Origin: DASZFV01 sp036494575 | Lineage (GTDB): Bacteria > Myxococcota_A > Polyangia > Fen-1088 | Assembly (NCBI GenBank): GCA_036494575.1 | Contig: DASXOE010000084.1 | Location: 1-64,000 of the forward strand | Length of the DNA: 64,000 bases | Direction of reading: 5' to 3' | Shown: in pieces, positions 52,790-64,000 of the stretch | Numbering within the stretch: position 1 is the stretch's first letter | Layout of the letters: each line of letters starts with the position of its first letter | The notes under the pieces: model-generated | What the model saw: the letters and a program-made list of their open reading frames with translations, nothing else | The model's database searches: none | Told to the model about the DNA's origin: nothing | Made by a program: the position numbers and the translations under genes

Positions 52790-53550
52790 CGGCTGCGGCG
52801 CCGGCGCCGCTGCTCGCGCCCGACGCGTTCGTGGCGCGCCTGCGCGAGGAGGGCGTGCGCCGGTATCACGACCAGCACCCGTTCCACGAGCTCATGCACG
52901 CGGGCGCGCTCACGCGAGCGCAGCTCCAGGCGTGGGTGCTGAACCGCTACTACTATCAGACGCGCATCCCCATCAAGGACGCGCTCATCGTCGCGAAGTC
53001 CGAGGATCCGGCGTTTCGTCGGCTCTGGATTCACCGCATCCAGGATCATGACGGCGCCGACCAGGATCGTGACGGTGTCGGCGAGGGCGGCGATGGCGCG
53101 CGCTCGGGCGGGCTCGCGCTGTGGCTGCGGCTCGCCGAGGCCGTGGGCCTCGATCCGCGAGAGGTCGCGAGCTGCCGTTCGGTGCTGCCGGGCGTGCGCT
53201 TCGCCTGCGACGCCTACGTCGGGCTCGTGCGCGAAAGTGCGCTCGTCGTCGCCGTGGCCTCGTCACTCACGGAGATGTTCGCGCCCGACATCATGTCGAA
53301 GCGCATCGCGGCCTGGGAGCAACACTACCCGTGGGTGGGCGCCGAGGCGCTCGGGTACTTCAAGGTCCGCGTGACGCGCGCGCGCGCCGACGGCGACGAG
53401 GGCCTGGCATACGTCGTCGCGAACGCCACCTCGCGCGCGCTGCAGGAGGCGTGCGTCGCGGCGCTCGTGCGCAAGACGGAGATCCTGTGGCACCTGCTCG
53501 ACTGCGTGCATGCCGCGACGGTGACGGGCGCGGCGCGGGGGACGCCGTGA
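52786..53550 (+). CDS. pqqC: Pyrroloquinoline-quinone synthase PqqC
   Basis: PqqC is a cofactor-less oxidase that does the final ring closure and oxidation to PQQ. The 254-residue all-helical protein shows YHDQHPFHELMHAGALT, VLNRYYYQTRIPIKDA, HRIQDHDG, SSLTEMFAPDIMSKRI, WEQHYPWV and FKVRVTRARADGDEGL, and the C-terminal KTEILWHLLDCV. A short Asp/Gly-rich insertion (ADQDRDGVGEGGDGARSGG) follows IQDHDG, where the usual sequence is shorter. GTG start overlaps pqqB by 4 bp. Confidence 0.96.
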   Translation: MTAAAPAPLLAPDAFVARLREEGVRRYHDQHPFHELMHAGALTRAQLQAWVLNRYYYQTRIPIKDALIVAKSEDPAFRRLWIHRIQDHDGADQDRDGVGEGGDGARSGGLALWLRLAEAVGLDPREVASCRSVLPGVRFACDAYVGLVRESALVVAVASSLTEMFAPDIMSKRIAAWEQHYPWVGAEALGYFKVRVTRARADGDEGLAYVVANATSRALQEACVAALVRKTEILWHLLDCVHAATVTGAARGTP

Positions 53551-53843
53551 TCGGCGCGGGCAGCCGCCCGCGCCTCGCGAGCAAGGCGCGGCTGCGCGTC
53601 GATCCCCGCTCTGGCAAGCACGTGCTGCTCTATCCCGAGCGCGGCCTCGAGCTCACGGAGACGGCCGCGCGCATCGCCGCGCTCTGCGGCCAGGGGCTCA
53701 CGGTGGCGGCCATCGTCGAGAAGCTCGCGTCGGCCTATGCAGACGCCGAGCGGGCGCGCATCGAGGACGAGGTGCTGACGTTCCTGCGCTCGCTCGACGA
53801 GCGCGGGCTGCTCGTCTTCGCGGGCGAGGACGGCGGCGCGTGA
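53547..53843 (+). CDS. pqqD: PQQ biosynthesis peptide chaperone PqqD
   Basis: PqqD binds PqqA and presents it to the radical SAM enzyme PqqE. The 98-residue protein has the family pattern: RPRLASKARLRVDPRSGKHVLLYPERGLELTETAARI (split into short strands) and a winged-helix end, YADAERARIEDEVLTFLRSLDERGLL. It overlaps both pqqC and pqqE by 4 bp, GTGA each time. Confidence 0.95.
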   Translation: MIGAGSRPRLASKARLRVDPRSGKHVLLYPERGLELTETAARIAALCGQGLTVAAIVEKLASAYADAERARIEDEVLTFLRSLDERGLLVFAGEDGGA

Positions 53844-54952
53844 GTCAGGAGGCGGAGACCGAGGCGCCGCGCCCTTACACGCTCGTGGCCGAGCTCAGCT
53901 ACCGCTGCCCGCTCGCGTGCGGGTACTGCTCGAACCCGCTCGACCTCGACAAGCACACTCGCGAGCTGGACACGGCGGCGTGGAAGCGCGTGCTCGGCGA
54001 AGCGGCGGCCCTCGGCGTCTTGCAGGTCAACCTCACGGGGGGCGAGCCGCTCGTGCGCGACGACCTCGAGGAGCTCGTCGCCGCGGCGCGCACGCTCTCT
54101 CTCTACGTCAACCTCATCACGAGCGGCGTGCCGCTCGGCGCCGCGCGCCTCGCGCGCCTCGCGGCCGCTGGCGTCGACAGCTTGCAGCTATCCGTGCAAG
54201 ACACCGACGGCGAGGGCGGGCGCTGGATCGCGGGGCGCGACTGTCTGTCCGCCAAGCTCGAGGTCGCGGCGGCGGCGCGCGCGCTCGGGCTGCCGCTCAC
54301 GCTCAACGTCGTCATCCACCGCGGCAACATCGCGCGCGTGGCGGAGTTCGTCGCGCTCGCCGAACGCGTGGGCGCCGAACGGCTCGAGTTGGCGAACACG
54401 CAGTACCTCGGCTGGGCGCTCCTCAACCGCGAGGCGCTCCTGCCGTCGCGCGCCGCCCTTGCGGAAGCCCGCGCCGTCGCCCTCGCGGCGCGCGAGCGCC
54501 TGCGCGGCAAGATCGAGATCCTCTTCGTGCGTCCCGACTACGACGTCGGCCGCCCGCGCGCGTGCATGGACGGCTGGGCGCGGCGCTACCTCGTCGTCAC
54601 GCCCGACGGCACGGCGCTGCCCTGCCACCAGGCGGCGTCGATCACGACGCTCGCGTTCGAGAACGTCCGCGAGCGCGCGCTCGGCGACATCTGGACCGAC
54701 TCGCCGGCCTTCCGCGCCTTCCGAGGCGAAGCCTGGATGCCCGAGCCATGCCGCTCGTGCGACGAGCGCGCCCGAGACTTCGGCGGCTGCCGCTGCCAGG
54801 CCTTCGCGCTGGTCGGCGACGCGCGCGCGACGGATCCCGCATGTGACAAGGCGCCGCGGCATGATCTCGTGGTCGCGGCACGCCTCCATGCGGAGCGCGA
54901 CGAGCCGGCAGTGCGGCCGCCGATCCGTCTACGACGAATGCGCGCGGGTTAA
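53840..54952 (+). CDS. pqqE: PqqA peptide cyclase PqqE (radical SAM)
   Basis: PqqE forms the Glu-Tyr carbon-carbon bond in PqqA. The 370-residue protein has the radical SAM cluster motif C-x3-C-x2-C in YRCPLACGYCSNP, then VNLTGGEPLVRDDLEEL, SLQLSVQD and a SPASM domain with its extra cysteines (RPRACMDGW, LPCHQA, EPCRSCDERA, GGCRCQAF, DPACDK). Complete pqqABCDE is present; no pqqF-type protease gene is in the window. Confidence 0.96.
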   Translation: MSQEAETEAPRPYTLVAELSYRCPLACGYCSNPLDLDKHTRELDTAAWKRVLGEAAALGVLQVNLTGGEPLVRDDLEELVAAARTLSLYVNLITSGVPLGAARLARLAAAGVDSLQLSVQDTDGEGGRWIAGRDCLSAKLEVAAAARALGLPLTLNVVIHRGNIARVAEFVALAERVGAERLELANTQYLGWALLNREALLPSRAALAEARAVALAARERLRGKIEILFVRPDYDVGRPRACMDGWARRYLVVTPDGTALPCHQAASITTLAFENVRERALGDIWTDSPAFRAFRGEAWMPEPCRSCDERARDFGGCRCQAFALVGDARATDPACDKAPRHDLVVAARLHAERDEPAVRPPIRLRRMRAG

Positions 54953-55186
54953 CGTCCCAAGCGGGATTCGAAGTGGCCGACAGGCATTCGCGAAAAACCC
55001 AGGAATCGCGCGGCCTTGCGCAGTTTCATATGTGATGTCGGCGGGTTCGGTCGTTCCGGGTTGAGGGGCGTTGGCCCGCCGCCAACCCCGGCTTTCCCTG
55101 GCGTCGTCGTAGGCACGTGGCAAAGGTGAGACCACGTCCGGGGTACCGGCCGTCCCCGGCATGCCGATCCGCGCTAGACTTGCTCC

Positions 55187-55426
55187 ATGTCGATCGTCCT
55201 CAACTGGAACGGCCAGGACATCCCGGAAGGAGTGCGCGCCCAGATGCCGGAGGAGCTGCGTGAGCTGCCCAGCGGACGATACGTTCTCGAACCCGTGGAC
55301 GACGTACCCGAACTGACCGACGAAGAGGAAGCAGGGATCCATGCGGCGATCGAATCGGTGCGGGCTGGGAAGGGCGTCAGCGTGGAATCGGCGAAGGCGC
55401 GGGTTGACCGGATACTGGGCAGGTGA
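55187..55426 (+). CDS. Antitoxin of ParE-like module
   Basis: A 79-residue acidic protein ending DEEEAGIHAAIESVRAGKGV, SVESAKARVDRILGR, the C-terminal pattern of antitoxins that pair with RelE/ParE toxins. It overlaps the toxin gene by 4 bp. TAGACT ends 6 bp before the ATG and there is no ribosome site, so a leaderless message is possible. Confidence 0.75.
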   Translation: MSIVLNWNGQDIPEGVRAQMPEELRELPSGRYVLEPVDDVPELTDEEEAGIHAAIESVRAGKGVSVESAKARVDRILGR

Positions 55427-55737
55427 AGATCGCGTTCGCCCCCGAGGCGGTCGAAGACCTCGCCGCCGCGGTGGTGTATCGGCTTGAGCGCAATCCGCGC
55501 GCAGCCGCTACGACGGCGGACGCGGTCTTCGGTGCTATCGACAAGTTGGCTGCTCATGAGTTCGATGGACCGGCGCGCGAGCTTCGCACCACGGGCGAGC
55601 GCGTCCACAGCTGGCCCGTTCGTCCGTACCGGATCTACTACAGCCGCGAGGAAGAGACGCTGACGGTCCTCAGGATCCATCATTCGGCCCGGCGGCCGAT
55701 CTCACGGTGGTCCCGGACACCGGCGACACGAAGGTGA
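55423..55737 (+). CDS. RelE/ParE-family toxin
   Basis: A 104-residue toxin of the ParE/RelE fold: KIAFAPEAVEDLAAAVVYRLE (first helices), KLAAHEFDGPARELRTTGERV and the C-terminal sheet RPYRIYYSREEETLTVLRIHHSARRP. The RIYY...RIHHSARRPI block is diagnostic. GTG start overlapping the antitoxin. The last ~12 residues (SRWSRTPATRR) may be read-through past the ancestral end. Target (gyrase or mRNA) cannot be told. Confidence 0.85.
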   Translation: MKIAFAPEAVEDLAAAVVYRLERNPRAAATTADAVFGAIDKLAAHEFDGPARELRTTGERVHSWPVRPYRIYYSREEETLTVLRIHHSARRPISRWSRTPATRR

Positions 55738-56021
55738 TCGTCGCGCTACCCGAGTACTCGAACCAGTAGCGCGTCTCGCTACGGAGCGACCTGATCAAGA
55801 AGGCCATGGTGTTCAGTCCGCAGCACGGCGACACAGCGTTCACCGTTCCGACGTTCGACGAGTTCATACACCTTTCGATGCCGGAGGGTCTCGGCTGCAG
55901 CCAAAGGGAAGCAGACCAAAAAAGTCAGAGAAGTGAAGACAGGTCTGGTCTCTACGCGGCCTTCAGCGGCGCCGCGACGCGAACGGGTGGCCCACTGGAA
56001 TCCCGTCGGATAACCGGCTAA
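55698..56021 (+). pseudogene. Remnant of an unknown gene interrupted by an in-frame TAG
   Basis: The frame reads DLTVVPDTGDTKVIVALPEY, SNQ, TAG, then RVSLRSDLIKKAMVFSPQHG and DTAFTVPTFDEFIHLSMPEG. The composition on both sides of the stop looks like ordinary protein in one continuous frame, so an ancestral gene probably spanned it. The last ~45 codons look random. ATG 55806 could start a short product. I do not recognise the family. It fills the gap before valS. Confidence 0.4.
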
Positions 56022-56035
56022 ATAGTGCGGTCCCC

Positions 56036-58765
<2,730 letters not shown>

Positions 58766-58777
58766 ACGGAGACGACG

Positions 58778-60280
58778 CTACTGCGACGGAGGGATGACGT
58801 CGTCGGCGCCGCCCCGCGGCCGCACGGGCTCGTCGAACGACGCGCCGGACTTGGCGTGTCTGCCGGCGCGCTTCTTGGGCGCGGGCTTGGCGACGGGGGC
58901 CGCCGGGGCCAGGGCGGCCGGCGCCGGCTCGGCGGCGGGTGCCGGCGGTCCGGCGGAGGGCGGCGGCGGCTCGGTCTTCGCGAAGAGCGCGTGCACGAAG
59001 GGCTCCACGAAGGGCTCGACGTAAGGTCGGACATAGGGCCGCCAGGCCTTGGCGCCCGCGCCCGCGACGGCCGCGAGGACGATGAGCGCGATGACGGTCC
59101 TGGCTCGGCCTTTCTGCTTTTGTTGGAGGAGGCGCGACTGCTCGGCGCGCACGGCGCCGTCGAGAGCGCCGCTCGTGAGGATGCTGCGCGAAGAGCGCGT
59201 GCGGTCCGAGTTGGAGATCTCCTGCGTCGAAGAGCGAACCGACGACATCGAGCCCGTGAGCGGCCCGGTCGCGATCGGCGCGGACGGCGCGATTCCGTCG
59301 ACGACGACGAGCGGCTCGTCGCCTTCGTCCTTGAAAAGGCCGCGCAAGAGCTTCGCGAGATCGCGGCTCGAGTGGCGCGCGGCGATCATCGTGCGCTCGA
59401 GGTCGTTGGCCATGGCCGTCGCCGATTGATAGCGTTGCGTGGGATCGACCTCGAGCGCCTTCATGACGATGCGGTCGAGCTCCCGGGGCACGGCGGCGTT
59501 GACCGACGAGGGCGGGGGGATGGGCGCCGCGAGGAGCTGCCGCATCTTCGCGACGTCGTTCTTGGCCTGAAAGAGCCGCACGCCCGTCATCATCTCGTGC
59601 ATGACGACGCCCAGCGCGAAGAGGTCGATGCGATGATCGAACGGCTGCATGTTGACCTGCTCGGGCGCGAGGTACGCGACCTTGCCCTTGATGAGGCCCT
59701 TCTTGGCCTCCTCCTCGGCGAAGGAAGCCGCGCGCGCGATGCCGAAGTCGAGGATCTTCACGGTGCCGTTGAAGGCCAGCATGATGTTCGTCGGCGAGAC
59801 GTCCTGGTGCACGATCTCGAGGGCCGCGCTGTTGGGACCTGTCAGCGTGTGCGCGTAATCGAGGCCCGCGCAAACCTGCTTCGCGATGTCGGCGATCACC
59901 ATGAACGGCATCGCTCGCTGTCCCTTCCTGAGCTTCGTGAGCGCCTCGCGCAGCGTGACGCCGTCGACGCCCTCCATGGCGATGAAGTACGTCCCCTCTG
60001 CCTCGCCGAACTCGAAGGTCTGCACGATGTTGGGGTGCACGAGCAACGCCGAGATCTTCGCCTCACGAATGAACATCTTCGTGAACTCCGCGCTGCCCGA
60101 CAGCTGCGGCAGGATGCGCTTGACGACGAGCTCGCGCTCCCAGCCCTGCGGACCCTTGACGACGGCGCGGAACACTTCGGCCATGCCTCCGACGCCGATC
60201 CGCCCGGTGAGGCGGAAGCGGCCGTAGGTGGTCGGCATCTCGCCCGCGCCCGCGGGCCTAGCCGTCTCGGCAGGGGCCAT
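58778..60280 (-). CDS. Transmembrane Ser/Thr protein kinase
   Basis: A 500-residue eukaryotic-like kinase. Residues ~20-290: Gly loop RIGVGGMAEVF, Lys in ELVVKRILPQL, catalytic loop EIVHQDVSPTNIML, DFG in VKILDFGIARA, APE as YLAPEQVN. The loop has HQD instead of HRD, and Ser replaces the usual Lys after the Asp, as in many myxobacterial kinases (HRDVSPxN). After a Ser-rich linker, one membrane helix (VIALIVLAAVAGAGAKAW) leads to a short YVRPYVEPFVEPFV segment and an Ala/Pro tail outside. GGGAG 8 bp before ATG 60280. Confidence 0.93.
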   Translation of the reverse strand: MAPAETARPAGAGEMPTTYGRFRLTGRIGVGGMAEVFRAVVKGPQGWERELVVKRILPQLSGSAEFTKMFIREAKISALLVHPNIVQTFEFGEAEGTYFIAMEGVDGVTLREALTKLRKGQRAMPFMVIADIAKQVCAGLDYAHTLTGPNSAALEIVHQDVSPTNIMLAFNGTVKILDFGIARAASFAEEEAKKGLIKGKVAYLAPEQVNMQPFDHRIDLFALGVVMHEMMTGVRLFQAKNDVAKMRQLLAAPIPPPSSVNAAVPRELDRIVMKALEVDPTQRYQSATAMANDLERTMIAARHSSRDLAKLLRGLFKDEGDEPLVVVDGIAPSAPIATGPLTGSMSSVRSSTQEISNSDRTRSSRSILTSGALDGAVRAEQSRLLQQKQKGRARTVIALIVLAAVAGAGAKAWRPYVRPYVEPFVEPFVHALFAKTEPPPPSAGPPAPAAEPAPAALAPAAPVAKPAPKKRAGRHAKSGASFDEPVRPRGGADDVIPPSQ

Positions 60281-60376
60281 TGTTGTCTCCCATCGTCAAC
60301 AAAGCGCCGTCAGCTGAGCATCTAGCATACACGGCCAGGCTCAAACACGCCTGGTGAGCCGGTGTAAGAGCGGGAC

Positions 60377-60916
60377 TTACGTGGCGTTTCGAAGCGCGAA
60401 GTGGCTGATGAGCTCGTCGCCGGCGGCGCGCACGGCGCTGTCGAGGACCTCGAGCTCGAGGTGCGTCTCGGCGGGTGGCCTGGACCGTCGCGCGCTCTTG
60501 AACGTCGCCTGACCGGTCGTCATGGCGAGCATCGCCCCCGACTGTCGGGCACTCAAAATGAGGCGCACCGAGCAGGAGATCTCGAGCGCGTCGGCGCTCG
60601 TGACGATCTCGAGCGCGTCGATGCTGCCGTCGACGAGGTAGCCACGAGGCGAATTGAGGACGCGCCCTTCGACGAGCACGCGCAGCTGGCGGGCCACGTG
60701 CTCTCGCATGCGCGCCCGCATCGCGTCCGTGGCGGCCGCGGCGCGCGCGCCCATGGCCTGCACCTCGAGGCAGGGGGCGGCCGTGGCCGGCGCGCGGACA
60801 CGGGCCGCGCCGCGGCGCCCGCCGCCCCGCCGCGCCGCGGACGTGCCGGGCGGGAGCGTGCAGGCGAGCAGCGCGAAGGCGCAAGCGAGGAGCCGGGGGA
60901 GCGAAGCAGCGCGCAC
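60377..60916 (-). CDS. Secreted hypothetical protein
   Basis: A 179-residue exported protein starting at GTG 60916. Signal sequence SLPRLLACAFALLACTLPPG, a basic Gly/Arg linker, then a domain with REHVARQLRVLVEGRVLN, YLVDGSIDALEIVTSADALE, ISCSVRLILSARQSGAMLAM and TGQATFKSARR. The alternating strand pattern suggests a lipoprotein-like beta domain. Family not recognised. Downstream of the lipoprotein gene on the same strand. Confidence 0.65.
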   Translation of the reverse strand: MRAASLPRLLACAFALLACTLPPGTSAARRGGGRRGAARVRAPATAAPCLEVQAMGARAAAATDAMRARMREHVARQLRVLVEGRVLNSPRGYLVDGSIDALEIVTSADALEISCSVRLILSARQSGAMLAMTTGQATFKSARRSRPPAETHLELEVLDSAVRAAGDELISHFALRNAT

Positions 60917-60995
60917 GGGGGTTCGTCGAGCGTAAAGACCGCCGCGAACGTGCGCAAATAACCGGTCGAAAGACGACGCGGGCCGTCGAACCCGC

Positions 60996-61769
60996 TCAGC
61001 GCGCGGGGCCCGTGTCGATCCAGCTCGCGATGGCGCGCAGGTCGGGGTCTGACAGCGGCTCGCCCGGCGGATCGCGGTGACCGAGGGTCGTGGGCGCGGG
61101 GCGATCGGGCGTGTCGCCCGGCAGGAGCTTGCGCAGCAAGTAGCTGCGCGCGGCGTCGCGAGGCTCGACGAGGTGGAGCCGGCTCACCTGGCGCGACGGC
61201 ACGTCGAGGACCGCGTCGACGAGGTCGGCGTCGCAGAGGGACAGCCCCAAGGCAGGGCTCGCGAGGCACCCGCCGCCGTCGTCCGCCGTCGCGCGGTGGC
61301 ATCCGGCGCCCGCGCACCGCGCGGCGAAGATCGGTTGCACCGCCGCGTACGGCGTCGGCGTCTCGGGAGGGACCGCCGCGGGCGCCGCGAGCGCCGTGCG
61401 GAACGAATGCTGCTCGGGCGCGGCGGCGCACCCCTGCAGCGACGTGAGCGCGGCGCGCACGCTCACGTCGTAGCCGAGGTCGGCGCGCCAGCCTCCGGCG
61501 GGGGCGTAGGTGACGGCCTTGTCGATGAGGTCGACCCGGATCGCGCCGGGATGATAGAAGGCGCCCGTCGTCACGATGATCCCGCTCAGGTCCACGGTGT
61601 CGGGATCGGGATAGGCGTCGAAGCCGATGCGGACGGTCGTGTCGCGCGGGACGCTCTGCGCGCCCGCGACCGGCGTCCACTCGAGGGCGCGCAAGGGCGC
61701 GCAGATGCCCGCGTAGGGCTGGCTGTCACCGGGGGCGCTGCAGGCCGTGGCGACGAGGCCCGCGAGCAC
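60996..61769 (-). CDS. Lipoprotein with Ig-like and CX4CH haem-like region
   Basis: An exported protein with lipobox LAGLVATACS. The N-terminal half has Big-like strands (LEWTPVAGAQSVPRDTTVRI, LSGIIVTTGAFYHPGAIRVD). The C-terminal half resembles the cytochrome-like region of myxobacterial surface lipoproteins: VQPIFAARCAGAGCHRAT, YLLRKLLPGDTP and LSDPDLRAIASWIDTGP. The haem-type motif is C-x4-C-H, longer than the standard CxxCH. The basic n-region of the signal peptide (VARAKRADAAA) lies upstream of GTG 61769 with no start codon, so the true start is uncertain. Confidence 0.65.
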   Translation of the reverse strand: MLAGLVATACSAPGDSQPYAGICAPLRALEWTPVAGAQSVPRDTTVRIGFDAYPDPDTVDLSGIIVTTGAFYHPGAIRVDLIDKAVTYAPAGGWRADLGYDVSVRAALTSLQGCAAAPEQHSFRTALAAPAAVPPETPTPYAAVQPIFAARCAGAGCHRATADDGGGCLASPALGLSLCDADLVDAVLDVPSRQVSRLHLVEPRDAARSYLLRKLLPGDTPDRPAPTTLGHRDPPGEPLSDPDLRAIASWIDTGPAR

Positions 61770-61818
61770 GACAACCAGCGCGGCGGCGTCCGCGCGCTTC
61801 GCTCTCGCTACGGAGCCC

Positions 61819-62121
61819 TCAGCTCTCGCTGTACAACCGGATCTGTTCGCGCACGACCTCGTCGCTGAGGCCTGTGCGCAAGTAGTCCTGCAGACAGTCC
61901 GCCAGCGTGACAATCATGTCCTCCACGCCGCGGTCTTCGACGAGCTTGGCCAGGAGCTTGCGACCCTCGGGGCCGTCGTCTTCCCGCAGGAAATCGCGAA
62001 CCATGTCGAGCGTGAGGTCACCGGAGAAGTCAAGTATCGCGTGATCGAGCAGGTAAGCGATAAGTTGTTTCACCGTGACACCTCCAAGGACCTGTTGGGA
62101 AAAAAAGACGGGGTTGCTCAT
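61819..62121 (-). CDS. Small conserved-looking hypothetical protein
   Basis: A 100-residue soluble protein from ATG 62121: SNPVFFSQQVLGGVTVKQLI, then AYLLDHAILDFSGDLTLDMV, GRKLLAKLVEDRGVEDMIVT, ADCLQDYLRTGLSDEVVREQ. It is mainly helical with good protein-like composition. No family recognised. The upstream region is AT-richer than average; no strong ribosome site. It precedes the lipoprotein gene on the same strand. Confidence 0.65.
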   Translation of the reverse strand: MSNPVFFSQQVLGGVTVKQLIAYLLDHAILDFSGDLTLDMVRDFLREDDGPEGRKLLAKLVEDRGVEDMIVTLADCLQDYLRTGLSDEVVREQIRLYSES

Positions 62122-62277
62122 ATCGCGGATAAACTCACGGCGCAAGGTTTGAGGACGCTTGATTAAATGGCGCCCGTTGGCGCTGGTCAGCATCGAGTCT
62201 CGCGCGCGACCCCGCGCGACGAGGCAGACGCGCGCGTGATTGACCGCATCGCCGCGAGTTGGTACGGTCCGCGTGCT

Positions 62278-62693
62278 TTGCGCCCTCACCGCTACCTTCC
62301 GACAGGGGCGTTGGCGCTTGGCGGCGCGTTGGCGTTGTTGGCGTCGCTGACCGCTACCGTCTCCGGCTGCGGCCCCATCGAGTACATCAATCAGGTGGGC
62401 GTCAAGGCGGCTGGCGCCGTCTCGGCGGCCAAGCTCGCGCAGGCCGACCGGTACGCGCCCTACGAGTACACGGCGGCCGAGGAGTACTTGCACAAGGCGC
62501 GCGAGGAGGCCGGGTACGCCGAGTACGAGGACGCCATCGAGTTCGGACGCAAGGCCGAGGAGCTCGCCAACAGGGGCCGCGCCATCGCGGTCGCGAAGCT
62601 CTCGGAGAGCGCGGGCGCGTCGTCGGCCGCGACGCCGGCCTCCGAGGCGCGCACGCCGGCGCCCGGGGCGCGGACCGAGGACCAAGCACCGAG

Positions 62694-62697
<4 letters not shown>
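62278..62697 (+). CDS. DUF4398-like lipoprotein
   Basis: A 139-residue envelope lipoprotein. The chosen TTG start at 62278 gives a signal peptide ending ASLTATVSGC (lipobox). The mature part is a helical DUF4398-like domain: AAKLAQADRYAPYEYTAAEE, YLHKAREEAGYAEYEDAIEF, GRKAEELANRGRAIA. GTG 62236 is possible but makes the signal peptide too long. TGG-TACGGT lies 9 bp before the TTG. Overlaps the OmpA gene by 4 bp. Confidence 0.75.
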
Positions 62698-63782
<1,085 letters not shown>

Positions 63783-63800
63783 CGAGGCGCCGAGAAGCTG

Positions 63801-64000
63801 ATGCGTTCGCAGGGGGTGACATCCGTCGGCCTGGTGGCGCTGGGCGTGACCCTGTCGTTTCTGTTCTCCGGGCCGGCGCGCGCCCAAGATCGTTCGGACG
63901 TTCAGTCGGACGTCCCCGCTCTCACGCCCGCCGCCCAGGCGGTCGTCGACAAGATCGTCCAGATGAACAAGAGGGCGCTCGACGACTACGACACGCTCGA
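63801..64000 (+). CDS. Secreted protein, N-terminal part (runs off the window)
   Basis: A frame from ATG 63801, 18 bp after the OmpA gene. It has a clear signal peptide (SVGLVALGVTLSFLFSGPAR, cleaved after ARA) followed by a helical start (SDVPALTPAAQAVVDKIVQM, NKRALDDYDTL). Only 66 residues are visible, so no family can be given. Likely third gene of the envelope operon. Confidence 0.75.
   Translation, partial: MRSQGVTSVGLVALGVTLSFLFSGPARAQDRSDVQSDVPALTPAAQAVVDKIVQMNKRALDDYDTL

Overview
The window is a very GC-rich bacterial chromosome segment with densely packed, mostly plus-strand genes. Several traits suggest a myxobacterium-like deltaproteobacterium (Myxococcota, probably Polyangiales-like): a Ser/Thr kinase with an HxDVSPxN catalytic loop, Gly/Ala-rich lipoprotein linkers, an OmpA protein with calcium-binding TSP3 repeats, DUF4398 lipoproteins, and many GTG/TTG starts. 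This placement is an inference; there is no rRNA or taxonomic marker to confirm it.

Region 1 (1-17.5 kb) is core metabolism. It holds thiE and a thiS-thiG fusion on the minus strand, then nrdR, riboflavin genes ribD-ribE-ribB(A-like)-ribH and nusB. A chromosome segregation/RNA block follows (XerC/D recombinase, M50 protease, scpA, scpB, RsuA/RluB-type pseudouridine synthase), then purine genes purH-purD-purE, a Sua5/TsaC protein, a DUF1015 protein and a methyltransferase. Genes often overlap by 4 bp, so translational coupling is likely.

Region 2 (17.5-20.1 kb) is a small accessory island. It carries an AbiEi/AbiEii type IV toxin-antitoxin pair and the worn remains of a second, RelE/ParE-like module.

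Region 3 (20.1-32.6 kb) has an OmpA-like lipoprotein coupled through a 15-codon repeat-built mini-ORF to an unknown gene, then mazG, phoH, a GAF/HD-GYP protein, ybeY, apaG, a pterin dehydratase, a TIGR01777 protein, a divergent REC-HD-GYP/histidine-kinase pair, a MutT-like Nudix hydrolase, and an unrecognised protein with eight tandem four-cysteine modules.

Region 4 (32.6-40 kb) is protein quality control: tig-clpP-clpX and lon, separated by a 69-bp tandem repeat and two small envelope proteins.

Region 5 (40-47 kb) has two tRNA-Ser genes and one tRNA-Arg, a VapBC-like module, cobT, a YdjC-type deacetylase, a response regulator and a glutathione S-transferase-like protein.

Region 6 (47-55 kb) is a PQQ locus: pqqABCDE with an unusually long PqqA, flanked by a YVTN beta-propeller, a diheme c-type cytochrome lipoprotein and a PQQ-repeat-type propeller lipoprotein. 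It looks like cofactor synthesis next to periplasmic or surface partners.

Region 7 (55-64 kb) has a ParE-like toxin-antitoxin pair, a probable pseudogene, valS, a transmembrane Ser/Thr kinase, secreted proteins of unknown role, and a DUF4398 lipoprotein/OmpA envelope operon that runs off the window.

Recurring features are degenerate or fused metabolic enzymes (RibB with a zinc-site-less GTP cyclohydrolase II domain; ThiS-ThiG), four toxin-antitoxin loci in different states of decay, and repeated -10-like elements only 6-9 bp from start codons, which suggests leaderless mRNAs.
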